From NCBI GenBank assembly GCA_934463455.1, contig CAKSJU010000078.1:1-10694 (forward strand): a DNA stretch of 10,694 bases, written 5' to 3'. The stretch comes from an uncultured Clostridia bacterium (GTDB taxonomy: Bacteria > Bacillota > Clostridia > UBA1381). Shown piece by piece: positions 1-6,653 of the stretch (positions are counted from its first letter, which is position 1; the number at the start of each line of letters is the position of its first letter). The notes under the pieces were generated by a model. That model was not told the origin of the DNA. It did not search any database and was given only the letters and a program-made list of their open reading frames with translations. Position numbers and translations under genes: made by a program.

Positions 1-1
1 A

Positions 2-76
2 AGAACTGTAGAAGCAATTTTGTACTATTTCGGCTTATCGGATAAAAGACCGGAGGATTATATTATAAGCAAATAA
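2..76 (+). CDS. C-terminal end of an unidentified protein (cut by window edge)
   Basis: Reading from base 2 gives 24 sense codons and then TAA at 74-76. The peptide ends in DYIISK and is mixed hydrophobic and charged, with no motif I recognise. It is the only frame open through this stretch that ends close to the following spacer, so it is probably the 3' end of a real gene. In clostridial hydrogenase loci the gene before the DRTGG protein is often regulatory, but 24 residues are too few to say whether that holds here. Confidence 0.4.
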   Translation, partial: RTVEAILYYFGLSDKRPEDYIISK

Positions 77-101
77 ACAGCCGATTGTAAAACCAGTAAA
101 T

Positions 102-135
102 AGCTAATTGTAAAATTCACATTTTACAATTAACT
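102..135. repeat. Perfect 12-bp inverted repeat (intergenic hairpin)
   Basis: TAATTGTAAAAT (105-116) and ATTTTACAATTA (121-132) are perfect reverse complements around the 4-base loop TCAC. Two or three more pairs (AG with CT) form beyond one mismatch. There is no T-run after it, so it is not a canonical intrinsic terminator. An AAACCAGTAAA motif occurs on both sides (about 90-100 and 138-148), which makes the whole spacer look like a small repeat element or an operator. It lies about 35 bases before the next start codon. Confidence 0.6.
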
Positions 136-167
136 AAAAACCAGTAAAATAACGGAGGCGAACATAA

Positions 168-500
168 ATGAAAGTTTCGGAGCTTGCGGAAAAAATTTCC
201 GGCAGAATAGTGTGCGGCGAAAAAGGCGCCGAAAAAGAACTGCACGGCTGTTACATAGGCGACCTTTTAAGCCTTGCAATGAGTAAAGTTCAAAAGGACA
301 ATGTCTGGATTACAATTCAATCAAATATAAATATTGCAGCCGTAGCCACACTTACCGAAGCGGGATGTATAATTATCTGCGACGGCTTTACCCCCGATTC
401 AAACACCGCCTCAAAGGCAGACGAAGAAAACATACCTATTATTTCTTCGGAAAAATCCGCATACGAATTGGCATGTCTGCTTTCGGGGTACGGAATATGA
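168..500 (+). CDS. DRTGG-domain protein of the hydrogenase locus
   Basis: This is a 110-residue soluble protein. The stretch GCYIGDLLS (27-35), then WITIQSNIN (47-55) and GCIIICDG (66-73), matches my recollection of the small DRTGG-type proteins encoded beside clostridial trimeric [FeFe] hydrogenases. The literal DRTGG signature is not present. The start is set by GGAGG (154-158), 9 bases before the ATG. The stop overlaps the next start as ATGA (497-500), so translation of the PHP gene is probably coupled to it. DRTGG domains also occur in phosphotransacetylases and with CBS domains and are thought to be regulatory. A ligand-sensing role for the hydrogenase is inference only. Family assignment is fairly secure; function is unknown. 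Confidence 0.75.
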   Translation: MKVSELAEKISGRIVCGEKGAEKELHGCYIGDLLSLAMSKVQKDNVWITIQSNINIAAVATLTEAGCIIICDGFTPDSNTASKADEENIPIISSEKSAYELACLLSGYGI

Positions 501-1198
501 AATATTTTTATGACTTACATATCCATTCCGCACTTTCTCCATGCGGAGATAACGATATGACTCCAAACAATATTGTAAATATGTCTTTGCTGAAAGGGCT
601 GGACATTATCGCGGTAACCGACCACAATTCCTGCGGGAATGTACGGTCGGTTATCAAAGCTGCCGGAGATAAGCTGCTCGTTATACCCGGAATGGAAATC
701 GAAACCTCGGAGGAAGTACATATTGTATGCTATTTTAAAGATATTGAATCAGCCGAAAAGATGAGCAAAATTGTAAAAAAACATTTGCCCCCCGTAAAAA
801 ACCGTGCGGAAATTTTCGGCAATCAATACTATATGGATGAGCTTGATGAAATTATCGGCGAGGAAGAAACTCTGCTTGTCAATGCGACAACGCTGGATAT
901 TTATTCTGTTTTTTCCATTGCCTCGGAAAATAGCGGAATTGCCGTACCGGCACACATTGACCGAACGAGCTACAGCGTACTTTCCAACCTCGGTTTTATA
1001 CCGCCGGATTTAAACGTGCCGGCTGTGGAAATTACAAAACAAAATCTTGAGAAAATGAAATCGGATTATCAAACCTTTAAGATACTGACTAATTCCGATG
1101 CTCATTACCTCGAAAACATATCGGAGCAAGAAAATCACATGAATATATTCAGCAAAACAACCAAAGATGTTTTGGATTTTTTGTGCAAAAAAGAGTAA
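497..1198 (+). CDS. PHP-domain metal-dependent phosphoesterase
   Basis: This 233-residue protein carries the PHP (polymerase and histidinol phosphatase) metal-binding pattern: DLHIHS with H8 and H10, VTDHNS with D42 and H43, PGMEIET with E67, H75, PAHIDR with H153, and NSDAH with D201 and H203. All the metal ligands expected for a di- or trinuclear site are present, so it should be an active cytoplasmic hydrolase of phosphate esters. The substrate is unknown. The frame stays open upstream to 365, but the start at 497 is preferred because the protein then begins directly at the PHP fold and overlaps the previous gene as ATGA. A PHP protein next to the DRTGG gene is a recurring arrangement in clostridial hydrogenase loci. 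No terminator hairpin follows it, so transcription may read into the hyd operon. Confidence 0.88.
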   Translation: MKYFYDLHIHSALSPCGDNDMTPNNIVNMSLLKGLDIIAVTDHNSCGNVRSVIKAAGDKLLVIPGMEIETSEEVHIVCYFKDIESAEKMSKIVKKHLPPVKNRAEIFGNQYYMDELDEIIGEEETLLVNATTLDIYSVFSIASENSGIAVPAHIDRTSYSVLSNLGFIPPDLNVPAVEITKQNLEKMKSDYQTFKILTNSDAHYLENISEQENHMNIFSKTTKDVLDFLCKKE

Positions 1199-1231
1199 AT
1201 TGAAAAATTTGAAAATCATGTGTTTTTTTTA

Positions 1232-1260
1232 TTGTTTTTATATATAAAAAATGATATAAT
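1232..1260 (+). promoter_or_regulatory. Candidate sigma-A promoter of the hyd operon (extended -10)
   Basis: A perfect TATAAT (1255-1260) is preceded by TGA, giving the extended -10 TGnTATAAT, with a weak -35 TTGTTT (1232-1237) at 17-base spacing. It is the best + strand promoter in the spacer before hydC. Transcription would start near 1267 and leave a leader of about 130 bases that contains the Rex-type palindrome. A second TATAAT at 1282-1287 has no recognisable -35, and a TATATT at 1356-1361 is a further weak candidate close to the operator. Confidence 0.6.
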
Positions 1261-1327
1261 ATATATGCAAAAATTTGATACTATAATTTGGCAGTCTGAT
1301 ATGGAGCTGTTTGTTTGTCGGGAAATA

Positions 1328-1345
1328 TTGTTAATATTTTAACAA
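1328..1345. promoter_or_regulatory. Rex-type operator (redox-sensing repressor site)
   Basis: TTGTTAA-TATT-TTAACAA is a perfect two-fold palindrome with 7-bp arms and a 4-bp centre. It matches the clostridial form of the Rex consensus (TTGTTAAnnnnTTAACAA) as I recall it. Rex is a repressor released from DNA by NADH and commonly controls fermentation and hydrogenase genes. The site lies 54 bases before the hydC start and about 60 bases downstream of the best promoter, so it would act as a roadblock there, or more directly if a nearer promoter is used. The rex gene is not in this window. Confidence 0.8.
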
Positions 1346-1398
1346 ACGAACGGCGTATATTTTACATATAAGACTTAATTGGAATAGGAGGTCTATTG

Positions 1399-1890
1399 AT
1401 GAAAAAATCACAAACTGTATCCTTTAAGGGTACAAAAGAACAGGAAGAGCAGCTCATGGCGGTCATTGCAAAGCATAAAGGCCAGCAGGGTGCTACTATT
1501 CCGGTACTGCATGAAGCGCAGGACATTTACGGTTATCTGCCGATTGAAGTGCAGGAAATGATTTCGGAGGGATTGGATGTGCCCTTGGCAGAAATCTACG
1601 GAATAGTCACATTTTACACACAATTTTCACTTAATCCGAAGGGTCAGTTCGAAATAGGAGTCTGTCTTGGTACGGCTTGCTATGTTAAAGGCTCGGGAGA
1701 TATTCTGGAAAAAATCAAGAGTATTCTGGGTATTGATGTCGGAGAATGTACTCCCGACGGCAGATTTTCACTTACCGCAACACGCTGCGTAGGAGCATGC
1801 GGACTTGCCCCGGTTGTTACAATAAACGAGGATGTTTACGGCAGACTGACCGTTGACGAGGTTGCGGGTATTCTTAAAAAATACGAATAA
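1399..1890 (+). CDS. hydC: NADH-linked [FeFe] hydrogenase subunit HydC (NuoE-like [2Fe-2S])
   Basis: This 163-residue protein has the NuoE / complex I 24-kDa fold: a helical N-terminal part (about 15-80, with IYGIVTFYTQF at 66-76) and a thioredoxin-like ferredoxin domain (about 84-160). The four [2Fe-2S] ligands are C89 and C94 (C-x4-C) and C130 and C134 (C-x3-C, in RCVGACGLAP). In trimeric hydrogenases this subunit sits on HydB and carries one [2Fe-2S] cluster of the electron-transfer core. ATG at 1399 is chosen over the adjacent in-frame TTG at 1396 because AGGAGG (1386-1391) lies 7 bases before it. It is the first gene after the promoter and Rex site, and only 3 bases separate it from the next gene. 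Confidence 0.93.
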   Translation: MKKSQTVSFKGTKEQEEQLMAVIAKHKGQQGATIPVLHEAQDIYGYLPIEVQEMISEGLDVPLAEIYGIVTFYTQFSLNPKGQFEIGVCLGTACYVKGSGDILEKIKSILGIDVGECTPDGRFSLTATRCVGACGLAPVVTINEDVYGRLTVDEVAGILKKYE

Positions 1891-1893
1891 GCT

Positions 1894-2436
1894 ATGAAAG
1901 AATTGTCTTTACATATAATGGATATAATGCAAAATTCCATAGCCGCCGGCTCCTCTTTGACAGAGCTTAATCTGAACGAACAGCCGGACGCGGATTTTTT
2001 GGAATTTACGATAACGGATAACGGCTGCGGGATGGACGAAGAAACAGTAAAAAAAGTAATCGACCCATATACTACCGGCAGAACTACAAGACGCGTCGGT
2101 CTCGGTATACCGCTTTTAAAGCTTGCTGCCGAAAGTACCGGCGGCGGTATTGATATAACTTCAAAAAAAGGTGTCGGAACAACAGTAACCGCTAAATTTG
2201 GGTATCATCACATTGACAGAGAGCCTTTGGGCGACATGGCCGAGACAATTCATCAAATAATCACCTCATATGAGGAAACTGATTTTATTTATCGGCATAA
2301 GGTCGGAGAAAAAGAATATTCGCTTGATACAAGAGAACTGAAAAAAATTCTCGGCGGAGTGTCTTTTAAAACTCCCGACGTTACGCTGTGGCTTTTGGAC
2401 TATTTAAGAGAAAATGAAAAAGAGCTTTATATATAA
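1894..2436 (+). CDS. Orphan GHKL (histidine-kinase-type) ATPase
   Basis: This 180-residue protein has an HATPase_c fold without a kinase around it. The N box is in HIMDIMQNS (N14), the G1 box is DNGCGMDEE (D42, G44, G46), the G2 box is VGLGIPLLK (G69, G71), and a G-x-GT turn lies at 93-96. ATP binding is therefore likely. No dimerisation/phospho-acceptor domain, receiver or membrane segment precedes it, and residues 103-180 are an unassigned tail. It starts 3 bases after hydC with no strong ribosome binding site of its own, suggesting translational coupling and tight co-expression with the hydrogenase. From memory, the same insertion between hydC and the small ferredoxin gene occurs in other clostridia. 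It could be a kinase, an anti-sigma-like switch or a chaperone-like ATPase; sequence does not decide. Confidence 0.85.
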   Translation: MKELSLHIMDIMQNSIAAGSSLTELNLNEQPDADFLEFTITDNGCGMDEETVKKVIDPYTTGRTTRRVGLGIPLLKLAAESTGGGIDITSKKGVGTTVTAKFGYHHIDREPLGDMAETIHQIITSYEETDFIYRHKVGEKEYSLDTRELKKILGGVSFKTPDVTLWLLDYLRENEKELYI

Positions 2437-2459
2437 AAGACATGAAAGGAATGAATTAA

Positions 2460-2825
2460 ATGAAAAGTTTAGCTGAATTACAGGCAATCAGAGATAAAGC
2501 AATAGGCAATGTAACCATGCGTCGCGATGACCATGCCGTAAGAGTTGTTGTCGGCATGGCAACCTGCGGAATTGCAGCAGGAGCAAGACCGGTAATGGCT
2601 GCATTTGTCGAAGAAATAGCAAAACGTAAACTGGAGCACGTCAACGTGACTCAAACCGGCTGCATAGGTGTATGCCGTCTTGAGCCGATCGTTGAAGTTT
2701 TTTCGCCCGACGGAGAAAAGGTTACATATGTAAAAATGACTCCGGAAAAGGTACAAAAAGTTGTAGCGGAGCATTTGGTAAACGGCAATATTGTTACTGA
2801 ATATACAATCGGCGCAGCTGAATAA
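2460..2825 (+). CDS. Thioredoxin-like [2Fe-2S] ferredoxin-type protein with three Cys
   Basis: This 121-residue protein resembles the thioredoxin-like ferredoxin domain at the start of HydB. TCGIAAGA (35-42) matches the first ligand loop and TQTGCIGVC (64-72) the second. The only cysteines are C36, C68 and C72. The place of the usual second ligand (C16 in HydB) is G41, so a normal four-Cys [2Fe-2S] cluster cannot form from this chain alone. I recall the same CGIAAGA loop in relatives from other clostridial hydrogenase operons, so it is probably a family trait rather than a defect. ATG follows AAAGGA (2445-2450) by 9 bases. It may be an electron-transfer, assembly or structural partner of HydB; its role is not established. 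Confidence 0.8.
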   Translation: MKSLAELQAIRDKAIGNVTMRRDDHAVRVVVGMATCGIAAGARPVMAAFVEEIAKRKLEHVNVTQTGCIGVCRLEPIVEVFSPDGEKVTYVKMTPEKVQKVVAEHLVNGNIVTEYTIGAAE

Positions 2826-2861
2826 TTCTAAACTGAAATTTTGAAAGGAATGATATAAAAC

Positions 2862-4655
2862 ATGGATATGGTGAGAGGTCACATATTATGCTGCGGCGGT
2901 ACAGGTTGTACATCCTCCGGCAGTGAAGCGATTATTGCCGAAATGGAAGCCCAGCTTAAGGCTCACGGCTTGGAAAAAGAATTTAAAGTTGTAAAAACAG
3001 GCTGTTTCGGTCTGTGTGCGTTGGGTCCGATTATGATAGTTTATCCCGAGGGCGCATTTTACAGCAGAATTAAGGTTGAAGATGTGAAAGAAATCGTTGA
3101 AGAGCATTTGCTTAAAGGACGTATTGTTAAGCACCTTCTTTATCAGGAAACAATCGAAGACACCAACATAAAAAGTCTTAACGAGGTTGATTTCTATAAA
3201 AAACAAATGAGAGTCGCACTTAAAAACTGCGGTGTTATCAACCCCGAAAATATCGAAGAATATATTGCATTCGACGGCTATAAAGCACTCGGTAAAGTTC
3301 TTACCGAAATGACCCCGGAGGATGTTATTAACGAAATTAAGAAATCCGGTCTCCGCGGAAGAGGCGGCGGCGGTTTCCCGACAGGTTTGAAATGGCAGTT
3401 TGCGGCAGCTTCGCAAAACGAGCAGAAATATGTCTGTTGTAATGCCGACGAGGGTGACCCCGGTGCATTTATGGACCGTTCAATCCTTGAAGGCGACCCG
3501 CACAGCGTAATCGAAGCAATGGCAATAGCAGGCTATGCAATCGGCGCAAATCAGGGTTACATATATATAAGAGCGGAATATCCGATTGCCGTTAAACGTT
3601 TGCAGATAGCAATTGACCAAGCGAGAGAATACGGTCTTTTGGGTAAAAATATATTTGAGACAGGCTTTGATTTTGATTTGGAAATCAGACTCGGCGCAGG
3701 TGCTTTCGTCTGCGGTGAAGAGACTGCGCTTATGACAAGTATAGAAGGAAAGCGCGGCGAGCCGCGTCCGCGTCCTCCGTTCCCCGCAGTTAAGGGTCTT
3801 TTCGAAAAACCGACAATACTCAATAACGTTGAAACATATGCAAATATTGCTCAAATTATCAACAAAGGTGCTGATTGGTTTGCTTCAATCGGTACCGAAA
3901 AGAGTAAGGGTACAAAGGTATTTGCGCTCGGCGGTAAGATTAATAATACCGGTCTTGTGGAAATTCCTATGGGTACCACACTTCGCGAAATAATAGAAGA
4001 AATCGGCGGCGGCATTCCTCACGGAAAGAAATTCAAAGCGGCTCAGACAGGCGGTCCTTCCGGCGGATGTATCCCTGCTTCGCTTATGGATACCCCGATT
4101 GATTACGATTCGCTTATTGCAATCGGCTCAATGATGGGCTCTGGCGGACTTATTGTTATGGATGAAGATAACTGTATGGTTGATATTGCAAAATTCTTCC
4201 TTGAATTTACCGTTGATGAATCCTGCGGAAAATGTGCTCCCTGCCGAATAGGTACAAAGAGACTTCTCGAAATGCTCACAAAGGTTACCGACGGAAAAGC
4301 AACACTCGAAGACCTTGATAAAATTGAAGAGCTTTGCTACAGCATAAAGAATGCAGCTCTTTGCGGTCTCGGACAAACTGCTCCTAACCCTGTACTTTCC
4401 ACTCTGCGTTACTTCAGAGATGAATATGAGGCACACGTTGTAGACAAAAAATGTCCTGCCGGCGTATGTAAAGCTTTAGCTAAGTATGTAATCGACCCCG
4501 TTAAATGTAAAGGATGCAGCCTCTGTTCAAGAAAATGTCCTGTAGGTGCAATCACCGGCGAGATAAAATCTCCGTTTGTTATCAATCAGGATAAATGTAT
4601 TAAGTGCGGAGCTTGTCAGGCTGCATGTAAGTTTGAAGCTATAAGCAAGAAGTAA
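2862..4655 (+). CDS. hydB: NADH-binding [FeFe] hydrogenase subunit HydB (NuoF-like flavoprotein)
   Basis: This 597-residue protein has three parts. The N-terminal thioredoxin-like [2Fe-2S] domain has ligands C11, C16, C48 and C52. The NuoF core has GLRGRGGGGFPTG (163-175) and NADEGDPGAF (194-203) for NADH and FMN, LGAGAFVCGEE (277-287), and a [4Fe-4S] site at C455, C458, C461 and C501. The C-terminal dicluster ferredoxin has C549, C552, C555, C559 and C579, C582, C585, C589. No expected ligand is missing. HydB oxidises or reduces NAD(H) at FMN and is the proposed site of flavin-based electron bifurcation between NADH and ferredoxin in HydABC enzymes. Some HydABC enzymes are reported not to bifurcate, and sequence alone does not settle it here. 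ATG at 2862 follows AAAGGA (2844-2849) by 12 bases. Confidence 0.95.
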   Translation: MDMVRGHILCCGGTGCTSSGSEAIIAEMEAQLKAHGLEKEFKVVKTGCFGLCALGPIMIVYPEGAFYSRIKVEDVKEIVEEHLLKGRIVKHLLYQETIEDTNIKSLNEVDFYKKQMRVALKNCGVINPENIEEYIAFDGYKALGKVLTEMTPEDVINEIKKSGLRGRGGGGFPTGLKWQFAAASQNEQKYVCCNADEGDPGAFMDRSILEGDPHSVIEAMAIAGYAIGANQGYIYIRAEYPIAVKRLQIAIDQAREYGLLGKNIFETGFDFDLEIRLGAGAFVCGEETALMTSIEGKRGEPRPRPPFPAVKGLFEKPTILNNVETYANIAQIINKGADWFASIGTEKSKGTKVFALGGKINNTGLVEIPMGTTLREIIEEIGGGIPHGKKFKAAQTGGPSGGCIPASLMDTPIDYDSLIAIGSMMGSGGLIVMDEDNCMVDIAKFFLEFTVDESCGKCAPCRIGTKRLLEMLTKVTDGKATLEDLDKIEELCYSIKNAALCGLGQTAPNPVLSTLRYFRDEYEAHVVDKKCPAGVCKALAKYVIDPVKCKGCSLCSRKCPVGAITGEIKSPFVINQDKCIKCGACQAACKFEAISKK

Positions 4656-4678
4656 TCAAGGAAAGGAATGAAATATAG

Positions 4679-6406
4679 ATGATAAACTTAAAAATAAACG
4701 GTCAGGACGTAAGTGTGCCCGAGGGCTACACCGTTCTTGACGCTGCTCGTGAGGTCGGTATAAACATTCCTACCTTATGCTATCTGAAGGACTTAAATCA
4801 AATCGGTGCGTGCAGAATGTGTCTTGTTGAAATTAAAGGCGCAAGAGCATTGCAGGCTGCATGCGTATACCCGGTTGCCGAGGGAATTGAAGTGTTTACC
4901 AATTCCGAAAAGGTAAGAAAAGCCAGAAAAACCACTTTGGAGCTTATTCTCTCCAACCACGAAAGAAAATGTTTAACATGCGTAAGAAACAGAAACTGCG
5001 AGCTTCAAAAGCTTGCAGATGAACTCGGTGTTGAAGATATACCTTTTGAAGGCGAAAATATCAAGCACGAAATTGACAACGCATCAACATCTCTTATAAG
5101 AGATAATAATAAATGTATTCTTTGCAGAAGATGTATTGCAGCATGTGACAATCAGGCAGTATCTGTTATTTCATGCGTAAACCGCGGCTTCTCAACCGAG
5201 GTTGCGACAGCATTCGGCAAGGATATGTCCGAGGTAGGATGTATTTACTGCGGACAATGTATTGTAGCATGTCCTGTAGGTGCATTGTACGAAAAATCAC
5301 ATATTCCGCAAGTACAAAAAGCTATTGACAACCCCGAAAAGCATGTGGTTGTTCAGACAGCTCCGGCGGTACGTGCCGCACTCGGCGAAGAATTCGGATT
5401 GCCGATAGGTACGCCCGTTACCGGTAAAATGGTTGCTGCACTTCGCAGACTCGGATTCGATAAAGTATTCGACACCGACACAGGTGCAGACCTTACCATC
5501 ATGGAAGAAGGAACAGAATTTATTCAAAGATTTACCAAAAAGGAAAATCTTCCTCTTATTACTTCCTGTTCACCAGGCTGGGTAAAATACTGTGAGCATT
5601 ACTATCCGGAATTTACCGATAATCTTTCAACCGCAAAATCGCCTATGGAGATGTTTGCTGCTGTAATTAAATCATATTATGCGGAAAAATCCGGCATTGA
5701 CAAAAAGGATATATATTCGGTTGCCGTAATGCCGTGTACTTCGAAAAAGTTCGAAGCAAGCAGACCCGAGCACTCAACCAGCGGTGATTCCGATGTTGAC
5801 GCATCGCTCACAACAAGAGAACTTGCAAGAATGATTAAACAAGCGGGTATCAACTTTGCCGAACTTCCGGATGAAGAATTTGACCAACCGTTCGGCTTAG
5901 CAACAGGCGCAGCCGTAATATTCGGAACAACCGGCGGTGTTATGGAAGCTGCAATTCGTACAGTATACGAAATTCTTGAGGGCAAACCATTGGATAATCT
6001 CAATGTTACAGCTGTAAGAGGTTTGGACGGCGTTAAAGAAGCAACTCTCAAGATTGCAGGACAAGATGTAAAGGTTGCGGTAGTTCACGGAACAAAAAAT
6101 GCAAAGGCTATACTTGAAAAGGTTAAAGCCGGCGAACACTATGACTTTATAGAAATTATGGCATGTCCGGGCGGTTGCATCAACGGCGGAGGACAACCGA
6201 TAGTTGATTCTTCAACAAAAGCCAAGATCGACATAAAAGCTCTTCGAGCAAAAGCACTCTACTCGGAAGATGAATCGGCAGCATTCAGAAAATCACACGA
6301 AAATCCGTATATACAGCAGCTTTATAAAGAATATTTCGGCGAACCATGTTCACACAAAGCTCATGAACTTTTGCATACTACATACACAAAGAGATCCAAG
6401 TTTTAA
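4679..6406 (+). CDS. hydA: [FeFe] hydrogenase catalytic subunit HydA
   Basis: This 575-residue protein makes or consumes H2 at the H-cluster. Domains in order: plant-type [2Fe-2S] (C34, C45, C48, C62), His-Cys3 [4Fe-4S] (H94, C98, C101, C107), dicluster ferredoxin (C146, C149, C152, C156; C188, C191, C194, C198), then the H-domain and the small-subunit-type C-terminus (about 515-575). H-cluster motifs are TSCSPGW (295-301), MPCTSKKFE with C353, and EIMACPGGCINGGGQP with C496 and C500. In Clostridium pasteurianum CpI the first motif is TSCCP, where the second Cys (C300) holds the [4Fe-4S] subcluster; here that position is S298, while C297 matches the proton-relay Cys. Spacing to the second motif equals CpI, so there is no local shift. 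Length and domain order match monomeric CpI, with no extra C-terminal [2Fe-2S] domain. ATG follows AAAGGA (4662-4667) by 11 bases. Confidence 0.96.
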   Translation: MINLKINGQDVSVPEGYTVLDAAREVGINIPTLCYLKDLNQIGACRMCLVEIKGARALQAACVYPVAEGIEVFTNSEKVRKARKTTLELILSNHERKCLTCVRNRNCELQKLADELGVEDIPFEGENIKHEIDNASTSLIRDNNKCILCRRCIAACDNQAVSVISCVNRGFSTEVATAFGKDMSEVGCIYCGQCIVACPVGALYEKSHIPQVQKAIDNPEKHVVVQTAPAVRAALGEEFGLPIGTPVTGKMVAALRRLGFDKVFDTDTGADLTIMEEGTEFIQRFTKKENLPLITSCSPGWVKYCEHYYPEFTDNLSTAKSPMEMFAAVIKSYYAEKSGIDKKDIYSVAVMPCTSKKFEASRPEHSTSGDSDVDASLTTRELARMIKQAGINFAELPDEEFDQPFGLATGAAVIFGTTGGVMEAAIRTVYEILEGKPLDNLNVTAVRGLDGVKEATLKIAGQDVKVAVVHGTKNAKAILEKVKAGEHYDFIEIMACPGGCINGGGQPIVDSSTKAKIDIKALRAKALYSEDESAAFRKSHENPYIQQLYKEYFGEPCSHKAHELLHTTYTKRSKF

Positions 6407-6413
6407 TTTTAAG

Positions 6414-6459
6414 ACACAAAAAAAGGCGGTGTACAAAAAGTACACCGCCTTTTTTGTGT
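6414..6459. terminator. Strong, symmetric intrinsic terminator after hydA
   Basis: GGCGGTGTAC (6425-6434) and GTACACCGCC (6440-6449) pair perfectly around AAAAA. The stem extends through A6419-6424 with T6450-6455 and, past one bulged A, through ACAC with GTGT. A-run, GC stem and T-run make it work on both strands, so it can end the hyd operon and also stop transcripts arriving from the convergent AraC gene, whose stop lies about 195 bases away. The DNA between 6460 and 6653 is AT-rich and I see no gene or clear signal in it. Confidence 0.93.
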
Positions 6460-6653
6460 TCCAAACATTTTTTGCATCATTCCGACTGCTTCTTCCCCAT
6501 TTTTCTCCAATTTGTAAATATGTAAATATTGCTTGCAAAAAAGCGGTAAAGCAAAAAATACGACACTATTATAACCGATACAGAACATATCCACAATACT
6601 TTTTCTCCTGTCGAAAAATAGTTTACCGTTTTTTGATTTTTTTCATAAATATT

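Noticed and set aside
108..129. TTGTAAAA...TTTTACAA resembles Rex half-sites.
   Set aside because: The arms read TTGTAAA rather than TTGTTAA and are separated by 8 instead of 4 bases, so it does not fit the Rex operator form seen at 1328-1345.
365..496. N-terminal extension of the PHP protein by 44 residues.
   Set aside because: The extension is Arg/Lys/Tyr-rich, lies entirely over the DRTGG gene in another frame, and the PHP fold starts exactly at the ATG at 497.
1282..1287. A second perfect TATAAT upstream of hydC.
   Set aside because: No -35 element or extended -10 TG accompanies it, so it is listed only as an alternative to the promoter at 1255.
2886..4436. Several long minus-strand open frames opposite hydB.
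   Set aside because: They mirror the codon pattern of hydB, have no ribosome binding sites that I can support, and encode Cys/Phe-rich peptides without known motifs.
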